Assembly (NCBI RefSeq): GCF_000734965.1
Contig: NZ_JMTB01000029.1
Location: 1-56,659, forward strand
DNA: 56,659 nucleotides
Reading direction: 5' to 3'
From: Trabulsiella guamensis ATCC 49490
GTDB lineage: Bacteria; Pseudomonadota; Gammaproteobacteria; Enterobacterales; Enterobacteriaceae
Shown here piece by piece: positions 44,686 through 52,903 of the stretch (position 1 is the stretch's first letter; every line of letters begins with the position of its first letter). The notes under the pieces are model-generated. The model saw nothing but the letters and a program-made list of their open reading frames with translations. It was not told the origin of the DNA and ran no database searches. Position numbers and translations under genes: made by a program.

Positions 44686-46797
44686 ATGAAAATAAGTTCT
44701 GTTCGCAGGGTTGCACTTCCTGCTCTTCTCCTTCCCTTTATCTCCCTTTCAGACGCCAGGGCAGACGACGAGCAAACGCTTATCGTCACCGCCACACCAC
44801 AGGCAGTCTCTGAACTGGATACCCCCGCCGCAGTAAGCGTGGTGACAGGTGACGACATGCGCCATGCCACCCCGCGTGTCAATCTGTCTGAATCCCTCAG
44901 TGGTATACCGGGGTTACAGATACAAAACCGACAGAATTATGCGCAGGATCTGCAGCTCTCGATCCGTGGTTTTGGTTCGCGTTCCACTTATGGCGTACGC
45001 GGTGTGCGCATGTATGTAGATGGCATTCCGGCCACCATGCCCGACGGTCAGGGGCAGACGTCAAATATTGATATCAATAGCGTTGATCATATCGACGTGT
45101 TACGCGGCCCCTTCTCGGCGTTGTATGGCAACTCATCAGGCGGCGTGGTGAACGTCACTACTGAAACCGGTACCCAACCTGCCACCATTGAGGCCAGCAG
45201 TTACTACGGCAGTTATGGTTCCTGGCGCTACGGCCTGAAAGCCACTGGCGCGGTGGGTGACGGTACGCAATCCGGTGACGTGGATTACGCCGTCTCCACC
45301 AGTCGTTTTGCCACGCATGGCTATCGCGACCACAGCGGTGCACGTAAAAACCTCGCTAACGCTAAGCTCGGCGTTCGGCTGAATGAGGACAGCAAACTGA
45401 CATTGCTGTTTAACAGCGTCGATGTAAAAGCGAACGATCCTGGCGGTCTGACGTACAGCGAATGGCAGGCGAACCCACGCCAGTCACCGCGCGGTGATAG
45501 CTTTAATACCCGCAAAGACATCAAACAGACCCAGGCGGGCCTGCGCTATGACCGCCAGTTGAGCGAACAGGATGCGCTCAGCGTGATGATGTACGCCGGA
45601 GAACGGCAGACCACGCAATATCAGTCCATACCGATGGCGCCGCAGTTGCGCTCTTCCCATTCCGGCGGCGTTATTGATCTCGAACGTCACTATCAGGGCA
45701 TCGATACCCGCTGGACGCACCAGGGCGAGCTCGGCGTGCCGGTGACCTTCACCACCGGGCTTGATTACGAAAACATGAGCGAAAAGCGCAAGGGCTTTGA
45801 GAACTTCGTGATGGTGGATGGCGCGCCGCAGTTTGGCGAAAAAGGGGCGATGCGCCGCGATGAGCGTAACCTGATGTGGAACCTCGACCCGTATCTGCAG
45901 ACTCAGTGGCAGCTTACCGATAAGCTGACGCTGGATGCAGGCGTGCGCTACAGCTCGGTGTGGTTCGATTCTAATGACCATTACATTACGACCGGTAATG
46001 CCGACTCGAGCGGTGAGTCGAGTTACCATGAATGGCTGCCCGCAGGTTCGCTGAAATACGCGGTAACCGATGCCTGGAATCTCTATGCCTCTGCCGGACG
46101 TGGGTTCGAGACGCCAACCATTAACGAACTCTCCTACAAATCTGGATCTATTGGCGGCCTGAATCTGGATCTTAAACCGTCAACCAACACCACGGTTGAA
46201 GTAGGCAGCAAAACCCGCATTGGTAACGGCCTGCTGACGGCGGCGTTGTTCCAGACCGACACCGACAACGAAATCGTGGTCAATGACAATGACAACGGGC
46301 GCGCCAGTTACAAAAACGCCGGCAAAACTCGCCGTCAGGGAGCTGAATTGTCGCTGGATCAACAGTTCGCTGAAAACTGGCGGATGACCGCCGCCTGGAC
46401 CTGGCTCGACGCCACCTATCGCACTGATGTCTGCGGCGACGGCAGTTGTAATGGCAACCGTATTCCCGGGATAGCCCGCAATATGGGGTTTGCTTCGCTG
46501 GGGTATATTCCAGAAACAGGCTGGTACGCCGGGGCAGATATTCGCTACATGGGCGACATTATGGCTAACGATGCCAACACCGCGAAAGCCCCGTCCTGGA
46601 CGGTTGTGGGACTGAATACCGGCTATAAATTTGATTTTGGCAAATGGAAGATGGATCTTTTTGGCCGTGTAGATAATTTATTCGATCGTCAATATGTCGG
46701 TTCGGTGATCGTTAACGAATCAAACGGTCGTTACTATGAACCCTCGCCTGGACGTAATTTCAGTATGGGATTATCACTGGCGTATTCATTCGAATAA
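44686..46797 (+). CDS. pqqU: TonB-dependent outer-membrane receptor PqqU (YncD)
   Basis: Outer-membrane receptor of 703 aa, start ATG 44686 (MKISSVRRVALPALLLPF), signal peptide about 1-26. TonB box-like QTLIVTATPQ (about 30), plug domain about 45-160 (LSIRGFGSRSTYGVRGVRMY, VLRGPFSALYGNSSGGVVNV), then a 22-strand barrel ending YEPSPGRNFSMGLSLAYSFE with terminal Phe-Glu. It matches E. coli YncD, now named PqqU for uptake of pyrroloquinoline quinone. No Fur box is evident upstream, which fits a non-iron substrate. It is convergent with mcbR as in E. coli. Confidence 0.94.
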   Translation: MKISSVRRVALPALLLPFISLSDARADDEQTLIVTATPQAVSELDTPAAVSVVTGDDMRHATPRVNLSESLSGIPGLQIQNRQNYAQDLQLSIRGFGSRSTYGVRGVRMYVDGIPATMPDGQGQTSNIDINSVDHIDVLRGPFSALYGNSSGGVVNVTTETGTQPATIEASSYYGSYGSWRYGLKATGAVGDGTQSGDVDYAVSTSRFATHGYRDHSGARKNLANAKLGVRLNEDSKLTLLFNSVDVKANDPGGLTYSEWQANPRQSPRGDSFNTRKDIKQTQAGLRYDRQLSEQDALSVMMYAGERQTTQYQSIPMAPQLRSSHSGGVIDLERHYQGIDTRWTHQGELGVPVTFTTGLDYENMSEKRKGFENFVMVDGAPQFGEKGAMRRDERNLMWNLDPYLQTQWQLTDKLTLDAGVRYSSVWFDSNDHYITTGNADSSGESSYHEWLPAGSLKYAVTDAWNLYASAGRGFETPTINELSYKSGSIGGLNLDLKPSTNTTVEVGSKTRIGNGLLTAALFQTDTDNEIVVNDNDNGRASYKNAGKTRRQGAELSLDQQFAENWRMTAAWTWLDATYRTDVCGDGSCNGNRIPGIARNMGFASLGYIPETGWYAGADIRYMGDIMANDANTAKAPSWTVVGLNTGYKFDFGKWKMDLFGRVDNLFDRQYVGSVIVNESNGRYYEPSPGRNFSMGLSLAYSFE

Positions 46798-46810
46798 GTC
46801 TGTATAGCAC

Positions 46811-46848
46811 CTTCCCCGGACAAATAATAAGCCTTTGTTCCGGGGAAG
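46811..46848 (+). terminator. Strong hairpin between pqqU and mcbR
   Basis: Arms CTTCCCCGGACAAA (46811-46824) and TTTGTTCCGGGGAAG (46834-46848) pair with one bulged T. There is no long U tract. It lies between convergent genes and may terminate from both sides. Confidence 0.6.
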
Positions 46849-46879
46849 TGAATATCTTTACCCTGACAAGCGACACCGG

Positions 46880-47539
46880 TTAATAAACATACTGGCGCTG
46901 CAAAATAAACGTATCGTGATCGATAATTATTTCCATCGCCTGTCGGGTCGCCTCCTCATCCTTCTTTTCCAGCGCCATCAGTAAATCTGCGTAAAATTTC
47001 GTATCCGGGAAAATATCCGTCGCCTGTGGATGGAGGAAATTAAAACAAGGTCCAATTTGTATCCACAATTGTTCAATAAGCGCGGTTAATGTCGGCATTT
47101 CGGCGTAACGGTAAAGACGAAAGCGGAACAGGTAATTCGCCTGCAACATCGGTTCAACGTCGCCCTGCCGGACGCGGGTCTGAAATTCATCAGCCAGATG
47201 CTGCAATTCGCCAAGTTTATCAGTAGTCAGGTGTGTCAGCGCGGTTGCCGCTGCCATCCCCTCTAACTGCTTTCGGATGGCGTTGATCTCCCTGTAACGT
47301 TCCTGCGAAACCACTGGCACCAGGAACGCCTGAGCAGGCGTCGCCTGCAGTGCGCCAAACGATACCAGTCGCAGCAGCGCTTCACGCACGGGGGTAATAC
47401 TGGTGCCTAACTGTTCGGCGAGCTCCTTGGTAATTAACCGGGCACCGGGTTTCAGTGCGCCAATAATTAGCGCGCTTTTTAAATTCATCTCGACCTGAGT
47501 GGTCAAACTCGTACGCTGCGCTTTCTCAAAATCCAGCAT
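46880..47539 (-). CDS. mcbR: GntR-family regulator McbR (YncC)
   Basis: FadR-subfamily regulator of 219 aa. The winged HTH spans about 10-75 (LKPGARLITKELAEQLGTSI, TPVREALLRLVSFGAL) and an all-helical FCD domain with histidines follows. It is related to E. coli McbR by the shared SLTxQVE, ITPVREALLRLVS and the position convergent with yncD, but the C-terminal half diverges noticeably. In E. coli McbR controls mcbA and colanic acid/biofilm. An AGGA SD lies eight bases before the ATG. Confidence 0.8.
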   Translation of the reverse strand: MLDFEKAQRTSLTTQVEMNLKSALIIGALKPGARLITKELAEQLGTSITPVREALLRLVSFGALQATPAQAFLVPVVSQERYREINAIRKQLEGMAAATALTHLTTDKLGELQHLADEFQTRVRQGDVEPMLQANYLFRFRLYRYAEMPTLTALIEQLWIQIGPCFNFLHPQATDIFPDTKFYADLLMALEKKDEEATRQAMEIIIDHDTFILQRQYVY

Positions 47540-47822
47540 AGGGACATCCTGTTGCTTAGTCTCATCGTTATCGTTGCAGCCATTTAGCAGGAACTATTTG
47601 CAGGACACGGAGAATATATCCTGTATCCTTCGCTGATGTTGGGATATGAAATAAAAAGTCAACTGTCATTTTTTAGAGTTATTAGTTTGCTAATGAAGGC
47701 CATACCGTACTCCGGCGTCGACAGACGCTGCAATAATTAAAGACGGTAATATCAAAAATTGCCATGAAAATATTTTGCGTTAAATCACTTTCACGAAACA
47801 GGCTTTAATTGATAAGCCGTGG

Positions 47823-48395
47823 TTATGAAACTGCCTGATTTAATCTCACCACCAGGTAAATACAGGACTGTTTCGTTTCATTGACAAAACGGCAATCATT
47901 CGGCGGCCCGAGTTCGAGACAATCTCCTGCTTTCATTTCATGACGCGTGTCACCCTCAATAAACACCAGTTCACCCTGCTGTAACCAGATGAGCTGGCGT
48001 GCCAGCGCGTACGATGACGCTGGCATCGGGATATCGCTGCCGGCAGGAAGCTCAATCTCCACCAGGTCTATCGGCAGGTCGCTGCGCGGCGAAACATGGC
48101 GACGCAAATAGTGGCTCTGCGGATCGCGCCACACAGGCTGGTTTTCACGCCGCAGCAGCTTGCCTTCCTGCATTTCCGCGCGGGCAATCAACGTCGACAT
48201 GCTGAGACCAAAGGCACCGGACAAGCGTCCGAGCATAGTAGCTGTCGGGCTGCTTTCGCCGCGTTCGATTTTATGTACCATCGCACGGGAAACCCCTGCC
48301 CGTTCTGCCAGTTCGCTGAGGGACCAGCCGCGGGATTCGCGTTCAATACGCAGGCGCGCACTGATACGTTGATTTACATTGTCTTCTGGCGTCAT
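47823..48395 (-). CDS. XRE-cupin transcriptional regulator
   Basis: Regulator of 190 aa (started at ATG 48395; 48398 and 48407 are also in frame, none with an SD). The HTH-XRE domain occupies about 8-65 (SLSELAERAGVSRAMVHKIE, RGESSPTATMLGRL), and a cupin domain about 105-188 (ARQLIWLQQGELVFIEGDTR, MKAGDCLELGPPNDCRFVN). Such HTH-cupin proteins sense small ligands and often regulate a divergent acetyltransferase or transporter. It is divergent from mnaT-ydcZ with a palindrome between them. Confidence 0.88.
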   Translation of the reverse strand: MTPEDNVNQRISARLRIERESRGWSLSELAERAGVSRAMVHKIERGESSPTATMLGRLSGAFGLSMSTLIARAEMQEGKLLRRENQPVWRDPQSHYLRRHVSPRSDLPIDLVEIELPAGSDIPMPASSYALARQLIWLQQGELVFIEGDTRHEMKAGDCLELGPPNDCRFVNETKQSCIYLVVRLNQAVS

Positions 48396-48405
48396 CATGG
48401 AATAC

Positions 48406-48436
48406 ATTATAGTAATAACATCGTACTACTATAGTA
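48406..48436. promoter_or_regulatory. Divergent control region of the XRE regulator and mnaT
   Basis: TACTATAGTA (48427-48436) is a perfect palindrome; TTACTATAAT on the minus strand (48406-48415) is a near copy and includes a perfect TATAAT (48406-48411) only 8-11 bp before the regulator start. Both genes could be controlled by the XRE protein from here. Confidence 0.5.
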
Positions 48437-48456
48437 TACATGCCATGAGGTTTGCT

Positions 48457-48975
48457 ATGACGATTCGCTATGCCTGTAAAGAAGACTGTCCAGCGATTGC
48501 AGAAATCTACAATCATGCCGTACTGCATACTGCCGCCATCTGGAATGATTCCACCGTTGATGCAGATAACCGAATGGCATGGTTTGAAGCGCGCCAGCAG
48601 TTGGGGTATCCGGTCCTGGTCAGCGAAGAACAGGGTACCGTGACAGGTTACGCGTCGTTTGGCGACTGGCGCGCGTTTGATGGCTTTCGTCATACCGTCG
48701 AGCATTCTGTCTACGTGCATCCTGCGCACCAGGGTAAAGGGCTGGGGCGTCTGCTGCTGACGCAATTGATTGAAGAAGCCAGAACCATCGGCAAACACGT
48801 GATGGTCGCGGGTATTGAGTCGCAAAACCTCGCCTCGCTACAACTTCACGCCTCTCTCGGTTTTATCACTACCGGCGAAATGCCACAGGTAGGCACCAAG
48901 TTTGGTCGCTGGCTGGATCTGATTTTCATGCAGCTTCAGCTTGATGACCGGACAGAACCGGATGCGCTGCCATGA
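48457..48975 (+). CDS. mnaT: L-amino acid (methionine sulfoximine) N-acetyltransferase MnaT
   Basis: GNAT acetyltransferase of 172 aa, equal to E. coli MnaT (YncA), which acetylates L-methionine sulfone/sulfoximine and related amino acids. The acetyl-CoA motif is VHPAHQGKGLGRLLL (about 84-98, Q/RxxGxG/A). ATG 48457 is chosen because GAGG lies six bases upstream; 48445 is possible. The stop overlaps the ydcZ start by four bases (ATGA), implying coupling. Confidence 0.93.
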   Translation: MTIRYACKEDCPAIAEIYNHAVLHTAAIWNDSTVDADNRMAWFEARQQLGYPVLVSEEQGTVTGYASFGDWRAFDGFRHTVEHSVYVHPAHQGKGLGRLLLTQLIEEARTIGKHVMVAGIESQNLASLQLHASLGFITTGEMPQVGTKFGRWLDLIFMQLQLDDRTEPDALP

Positions 48976-49421
48976 ACCAGTCGCTGACTCTCGCCTTTCT
49001 CATTGCCGCCGGGTTTGGCCTTGTCATCCAGAATACCCTGATGGTACGGATCACGCAGAACACCTCCACGATCCTGATCGCCATGCTGCTGAACTCACTG
49101 GTTGGGATCGTCCTGTTCGTCAGCATTCTGTGGATAAAGCACGGCGCTGGTGGCTTTCAGGAACTGGCGTCAAGCGTAAAGTGGTGGACGTTGATCCCCG
49201 GTCTGCTTGGCTCGTTTTTCGTTTTTGCCAGCATCAGTGGTTATCAGTATGTCGGCGCGGCAACGACCATTGCGGTGCTGGTCGCCAGTCAGTTAATCGG
49301 TGGGCTGGTGATGGACGTCATGCGTAGTCAGGATATTCCCTGGCGGGCACTGGTGGGGCCGGTGTGCGGCGCTGTCATGCTGGTGGCTGGCGCCTGGCTG
49401 GTGGCCAGACGCCAGTTCTGA
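48972..49421 (+). CDS. ydcZ: YdcZ, DMT-superfamily inner-membrane protein
   Basis: Hydrophobic protein of 149 aa, same as E. coli YdcZ, with five TM segments (DUF606/DMT half-transporter type). It starts MNQSLTLAFLIAAGFGLVIQ. Half-size members work as dimers; substrate unknown. Coupling with mnaT suggests a link to export of amino acid analogues or acetylated products (inference). It ends 2 bp from the convergent ydcY. Confidence 0.92.
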   Translation: MNQSLTLAFLIAAGFGLVIQNTLMVRITQNTSTILIAMLLNSLVGIVLFVSILWIKHGAGGFQELASSVKWWTLIPGLLGSFFVFASISGYQYVGAATTIAVLVASQLIGGLVMDVMRSQDIPWRALVGPVCGAVMLVAGAWLVARRQF

Positions 49422-49423
49422 CG

Positions 49424-49657
49424 TTAAAGAATGGTGCCGCCTCTGGTAAGCTGCTCGTGGCGCGCCTCCATATCTTCCTTGTGCTGGCGGCCATGATGCG
49501 CGATGGCATTACGCAGGCGCTGCTGTTGCGTATTGCGGTCTTCCCGGCTCAGCGCCGCATCCTCGCTAAGTTCAATCAGCAACTCATTCATATGCGTAAT
49601 CACACTTTCCGCCACCGCCGCGTCCACGCGGGCGGTCACCTCATCCAGATGCGACAT
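49424..49657 (-). CDS. ydcY: YdcY, DUF2526 small protein
   Basis: Highly charged helical protein of 77 aa, start MSHLDEVTARVDAAVAESVI and end RHEQLTRGGTIL, nearly identical to E. coli YdcY. No membrane segment; function unknown. It lies 17 bp after the DppA-like gene in the same direction and could be cotranscribed with it. Confidence 0.92.
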   Translation of the reverse strand: MSHLDEVTARVDAAVAESVITHMNELLIELSEDAALSREDRNTQQQRLRNAIAHHGRQHKEDMEARHEQLTRGGTIL

Positions 49658-49674
49658 ACCTCACCCCTTATCGC

Positions 49675-51270
49675 TTAATTTAACTTCGCTTTCGAGAAAT
49701 CGCTGCCCATCAGGCTGACGCTAAAGCCGGAGACGTTACTGCGGGTGGCGAAGAAGGTTTTGCCATTTGCCAGCGCAATCCACGGTGCCTGCTGATAGTA
49801 AATTTCCTGCGCCTGACCGTACAATTCCGCACGCGCCGCCGGGTCGCTGGTCAGTTTCGCTTTCTGAACCAGGTCATTGTACCCCTTATCACACCAACGG
49901 GCGGCATTAGAACCGGTTTTAACGCTGCCGCAACCGAGCAGTACATCGGCAAAGTTATCAGGATCGCCATTGTCAGACATCCAGCCAAACAGCGCCGAGT
50001 CATGTTCGCCTTTGCGCATGCCGGAGAGGTATTCACCCCATTCATAGGTCACGATGTTGGCTTTAACGCCTACTTTCGCCCAGTCGTTCTGGATCATCTC
50101 CGCAATACGGCGGGAGTTTGGGTTGTATGGACGCTGAACCGGCATCGACCACAGCGTCACTTCCGTCCCATTTTCCAGACCCGCCTGCTTTAGCAGTTCC
50201 TTTGCTTTTTGTGGATCGTAGGCATAGTCCTGCAGATCTTTTTTGTAGCCGAGCATATTTGGCGGCAGCGGCGATTTCGCCACCGTACCGGAGCCCATAA
50301 ACACGGCGTTGATGATGGCTTTCTTGTCCGTCGCGTAGTTCAGCGCCTGACGCACCAGCACGTTATCAAACGGTTTCTTCTCCGTGTTAAATGCCAGATA
50401 ACCGACATTCAGCGCATCAACGGAATGCAACGTCAGATCTTTATTCTTCTTGATCGCATCGAACTGCACGGGCGATGGCGCAGGAATAATCTGGCATTCG
50501 TTGGTCTGCAGTTTGGCCAGACGGGTCTGCACATCTGGCGTAATGGAGAAAATCAAGTGCTTCGTCGGTACGGCACCCTCCCAGTAATTTGGGTTAGCGA
50601 CGTAGCGGATCAGCGAATCGACCTTGTACTGTTGCAATACGTACGGCCCGGTGCCAATCGGCCAGTTATCGACATTTTCCGGCGTGCCTTTTTTCAGCAT
50701 CGCATCGGCATATTCGGCGGAGAGAATTGAGGCGAAATCCATCCCCCAGTCGGCGAGAAACGCGGCATTTGGCTCACTCAACACAAACTGGACGTGATAA
50801 TCGTCGATCTTCTTCACGTCCTGAATCAGCTTATCCAGCCCCACATCCGTGAAATATTCATAATTGCCCTGCGAAACCTTGTGGTACGGATGATTAGGGT
50901 CTTTCTGACGCATTACCGAGAAAATAACGTCATCCGCATTAAAATCGCGCGTCGGTTTGAAGAATTTGTTGCTGTTGAATTTCACGCCCTGACGCAAGGT
51001 GAAGGTATAGGTTTTGCCGTCAGGGGAAATTTTCCACTCAGTCGCCAGTGATGGCACTGGGGTGTTTTTCACCGGGTCAAAATTAATCAGGCGGTTATAT
51101 TGCGTTTGCGAACTGGCAACGAACGACGGGCCGGAGCTGGCAATCTGCGGGTTGAAGGATTCCGGGGAGGCTTCTGAACAGTAGATAATGGTGTCTTTGT
51201 CTGCCGCGAAGGCACTTGCCGGTAAAAGTGCGCTCAATGCCAGCGCGAGTAGTGTTATCCCTTTAGACAT
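49675..51270 (-). CDS. DppA-like peptide-binding periplasmic protein (orphan)
   Basis: Family 5 solute-binding protein of 531 aa, start at 51270 (MSKGITLLALALSALLPASAFA, signal peptide about 22 residues). It resembles DppA strongly: IIYCSEASPESFNPQ, RLINFDPVKNTPVPSLATEW, ADVIFS-type segment DADDVIFSV (here FNADDVIFSV), SITPDVQTRLAKLQTNECQI, and MPVQRPYNPNSRRIAEMIQ. Cys pairs expected for DppA are kept (TNEC; GCGS...RWC). No permease or ATPase gene is nearby, so it likely delivers to another Dpp/Opp-type permease, as MppA does, or serves as a chemoreceptor ligand binder. Confidence 0.88.
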   Translation of the reverse strand: MSKGITLLALALSALLPASAFAADKDTIIYCSEASPESFNPQIASSGPSFVASSQTQYNRLINFDPVKNTPVPSLATEWKISPDGKTYTFTLRQGVKFNSNKFFKPTRDFNADDVIFSVMRQKDPNHPYHKVSQGNYEYFTDVGLDKLIQDVKKIDDYHVQFVLSEPNAAFLADWGMDFASILSAEYADAMLKKGTPENVDNWPIGTGPYVLQQYKVDSLIRYVANPNYWEGAVPTKHLIFSITPDVQTRLAKLQTNECQIIPAPSPVQFDAIKKNKDLTLHSVDALNVGYLAFNTEKKPFDNVLVRQALNYATDKKAIINAVFMGSGTVAKSPLPPNMLGYKKDLQDYAYDPQKAKELLKQAGLENGTEVTLWSMPVQRPYNPNSRRIAEMIQNDWAKVGVKANIVTYEWGEYLSGMRKGEHDSALFGWMSDNGDPDNFADVLLGCGSVKTGSNAARWCDKGYNDLVQKAKLTSDPAARAELYGQAQEIYYQQAPWIALANGKTFFATRSNVSGFSVSLMGSDFSKAKLN

Positions 51271-51488
51271 GGTGGTAAACCCTGCTTTTATTATGTGGAT
51301 CTTAATAACAGCACAGTCGGTAATAACTGACAAATAATCAATCGTCATCAGGTTATGCTAACCGGGTGTTTTTCGTTGCTTTCTTAATCAGCTGTTTGGG
51401 TTAAGTTGTTTCGCAAAGGTCAAGCAAAAATTCACCTCTCAATAGCACGAGAATTCGAAGGTTTTAGCCTGTCTTTTACCGTTTAGAA

Positions 51489-51540
51489 CCATAGCCCCTC
51501 CAGTAGAGTAATGGAGTGAAGAAGTCTATGGGATGAGAAC
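51489..51540 (+). promoter_or_regulatory. Hairpin and SD region ahead of srfA
   Basis: Outer arms CCATAG (51489-51494) / CTATGG (51526-51531) and inner CTCCA (51498-51502) / TGGAG (51512-51516) form a nested hairpin that abuts the purine-rich GGGATGAGA before the GTG start at 51541. It could modulate translation of the srf operon. The remaining gap 51271-51488 shows no gene. Confidence 0.4.
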
Positions 51541-52899
51541 GTGACAAAAACTCTATTACGCAGCGGCGATCTTGACGATTTCCAGGCTGTTGGCGGCGGC
51601 GGTCAGGCAGTCTTTGACTCGGCGTTGCAAATCCGTGAAACCCTGCGCCTGCGCAAACAGCTCGCACTGGTAGACTGCCTGGCGATTCCGCAGATCAACG
51701 ACGACAATGACCGTGTCGCGTGGTACGCACCCATCGAAGGAAAAGCGATCACCTGGAAAGCCGCCGATAACGAGACCCGCGAACGGGCGCTGCGTTTCCT
51801 GCACAGCACCTTTGACAGCGCTCTCGTACTGAGCCGCAAAAGCTTGCAATCCGATAAAACCGCGCAGCAATTGTTTGGCGCGTTGCTGGAAAAAGCATTG
51901 CAGTTCCCCGGTGAAAATCACGTTTATCTGGTCGACGGTAAGCCGGTCATCACCTTCTGGGGTTTCATCAATCTCAATGAAAATACCCGCGATGACGCGC
52001 TGGCCTGTCTGACGTTACCGGAGCCGGAACCGGTGATTGAGCAACTTCCGGAACCGCCTGCCGAAACACTCCCTGAGCCAGTCATGTTTAGCGATGGCGA
52101 TAAGCCGCTGTTCACGCCAGCGCCCTCGCTCCCTGAACCGCCGTTTACCCCCGTGGAGATCACTGAACCTGAAGTCACCGTTGCTGTTCCGCTCATCCCG
52201 GAAACACCCCCACAACCAGAAAACACAATGCCAGCGCCCCGTCGCCGCCGTGTTCCGCTGTGGAGCCTGCCGGTCGCGGCCGTGGTGGTGGCTGCCGTTG
52301 GCGCACCAATGCTCTGGAAACAGGACGCGCCGACAGCAGTTCCGGCACCTGTTGTCGCGCAAACCCCGGCGCCGGTTGTATTACCCGCTCCGGCAGACTT
52401 ACCAAAACTGACCGCCGGGTTACCGCTGCATCAGGCCGATGTCGTCAAAGCCAAAGAAGAGGCTGTAGAACAGAAAGCAACACCCGCAAATGAGCCGGTG
52501 GTAATCGCCGCCATCCCTAAAGATGCGTTGATCATGGAGGCCGGTCAGCTCAAAGCGGGCACCACCCGCTTCCTCAATGGTAACTGGCGGGTGCTGGGCG
52601 ATATCAAAGATCCGAGCGGCAAAGCGCCATCGCTGCGTTATCAGATCCAGAATAACAAAGGCACGGCACGCGTGGTGCATGGCAAAAATATCGTCTGCCG
52701 TGCAGAGATCTTCTCCGGCCTGCACCAAAGCGGCGAGCTGCTGATTAAGAGCCGTGGCGCGGCGCGCTGCGCCGATGGTTCCCGCTACCCGATGCCGGAA
52801 ATTACCTGCAAAGCAGGCACCAGCGATGTGGCGCAATGTACCGGTCGTTACGATGCCAAAACCATCGTCCCGCTGACGTTCAAGAAAACAGGGGCCTGA
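51541..52899 (+). CDS. srfA: SrfA, membrane-anchored protein of the srfABC operon
   Basis: Protein of 452 aa with GTG start. A cytosolic N-domain (about 1-155) with WYAPIEGKAITWKAA and HVYLVDGKPVITFWGFINLN; a Pro/Glu-rich spacer (about 158-232); RRRR followed by one TM helix (about 239-262); a second Pro/Ala-rich periplasmic linker; and a C-terminal periplasmic domain (about 340-452) with four cysteines (VCRAE, ARCAD, ITCKA, AQCTG) likely forming two disulfides. Salmonella srfABC was named for SsrB-regulated factors; molecular role is unestablished. The architecture suggests a membrane tether linking the SrfB ATPase to the periplasm. Confidence 0.88.
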   Translation: MTKTLLRSGDLDDFQAVGGGGQAVFDSALQIRETLRLRKQLALVDCLAIPQINDDNDRVAWYAPIEGKAITWKAADNETRERALRFLHSTFDSALVLSRKSLQSDKTAQQLFGALLEKALQFPGENHVYLVDGKPVITFWGFINLNENTRDDALACLTLPEPEPVIEQLPEPPAETLPEPVMFSDGDKPLFTPAPSLPEPPFTPVEITEPEVTVAVPLIPETPPQPENTMPAPRRRRVPLWSLPVAAVVVAAVGAPMLWKQDAPTAVPAPVVAQTPAPVVLPAPADLPKLTAGLPLHQADVVKAKEEAVEQKATPANEPVVIAAIPKDALIMEAGQLKAGTTRFLNGNWRVLGDIKDPSGKAPSLRYQIQNNKGTARVVHGKNIVCRAEIFSGLHQSGELLIKSRGAARCADGSRYPMPEITCKAGTSDVAQCTGRYDAKTIVPLTFKKTGA

Positions 52900-52903
52900 T
52901 GTC

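Noticed and set aside
45484-46029. 181-aa minus-strand ORF inside pqqU
   Set aside because: Shadow of the receptor barrel region; no recognisable domain and no promoter or SD.
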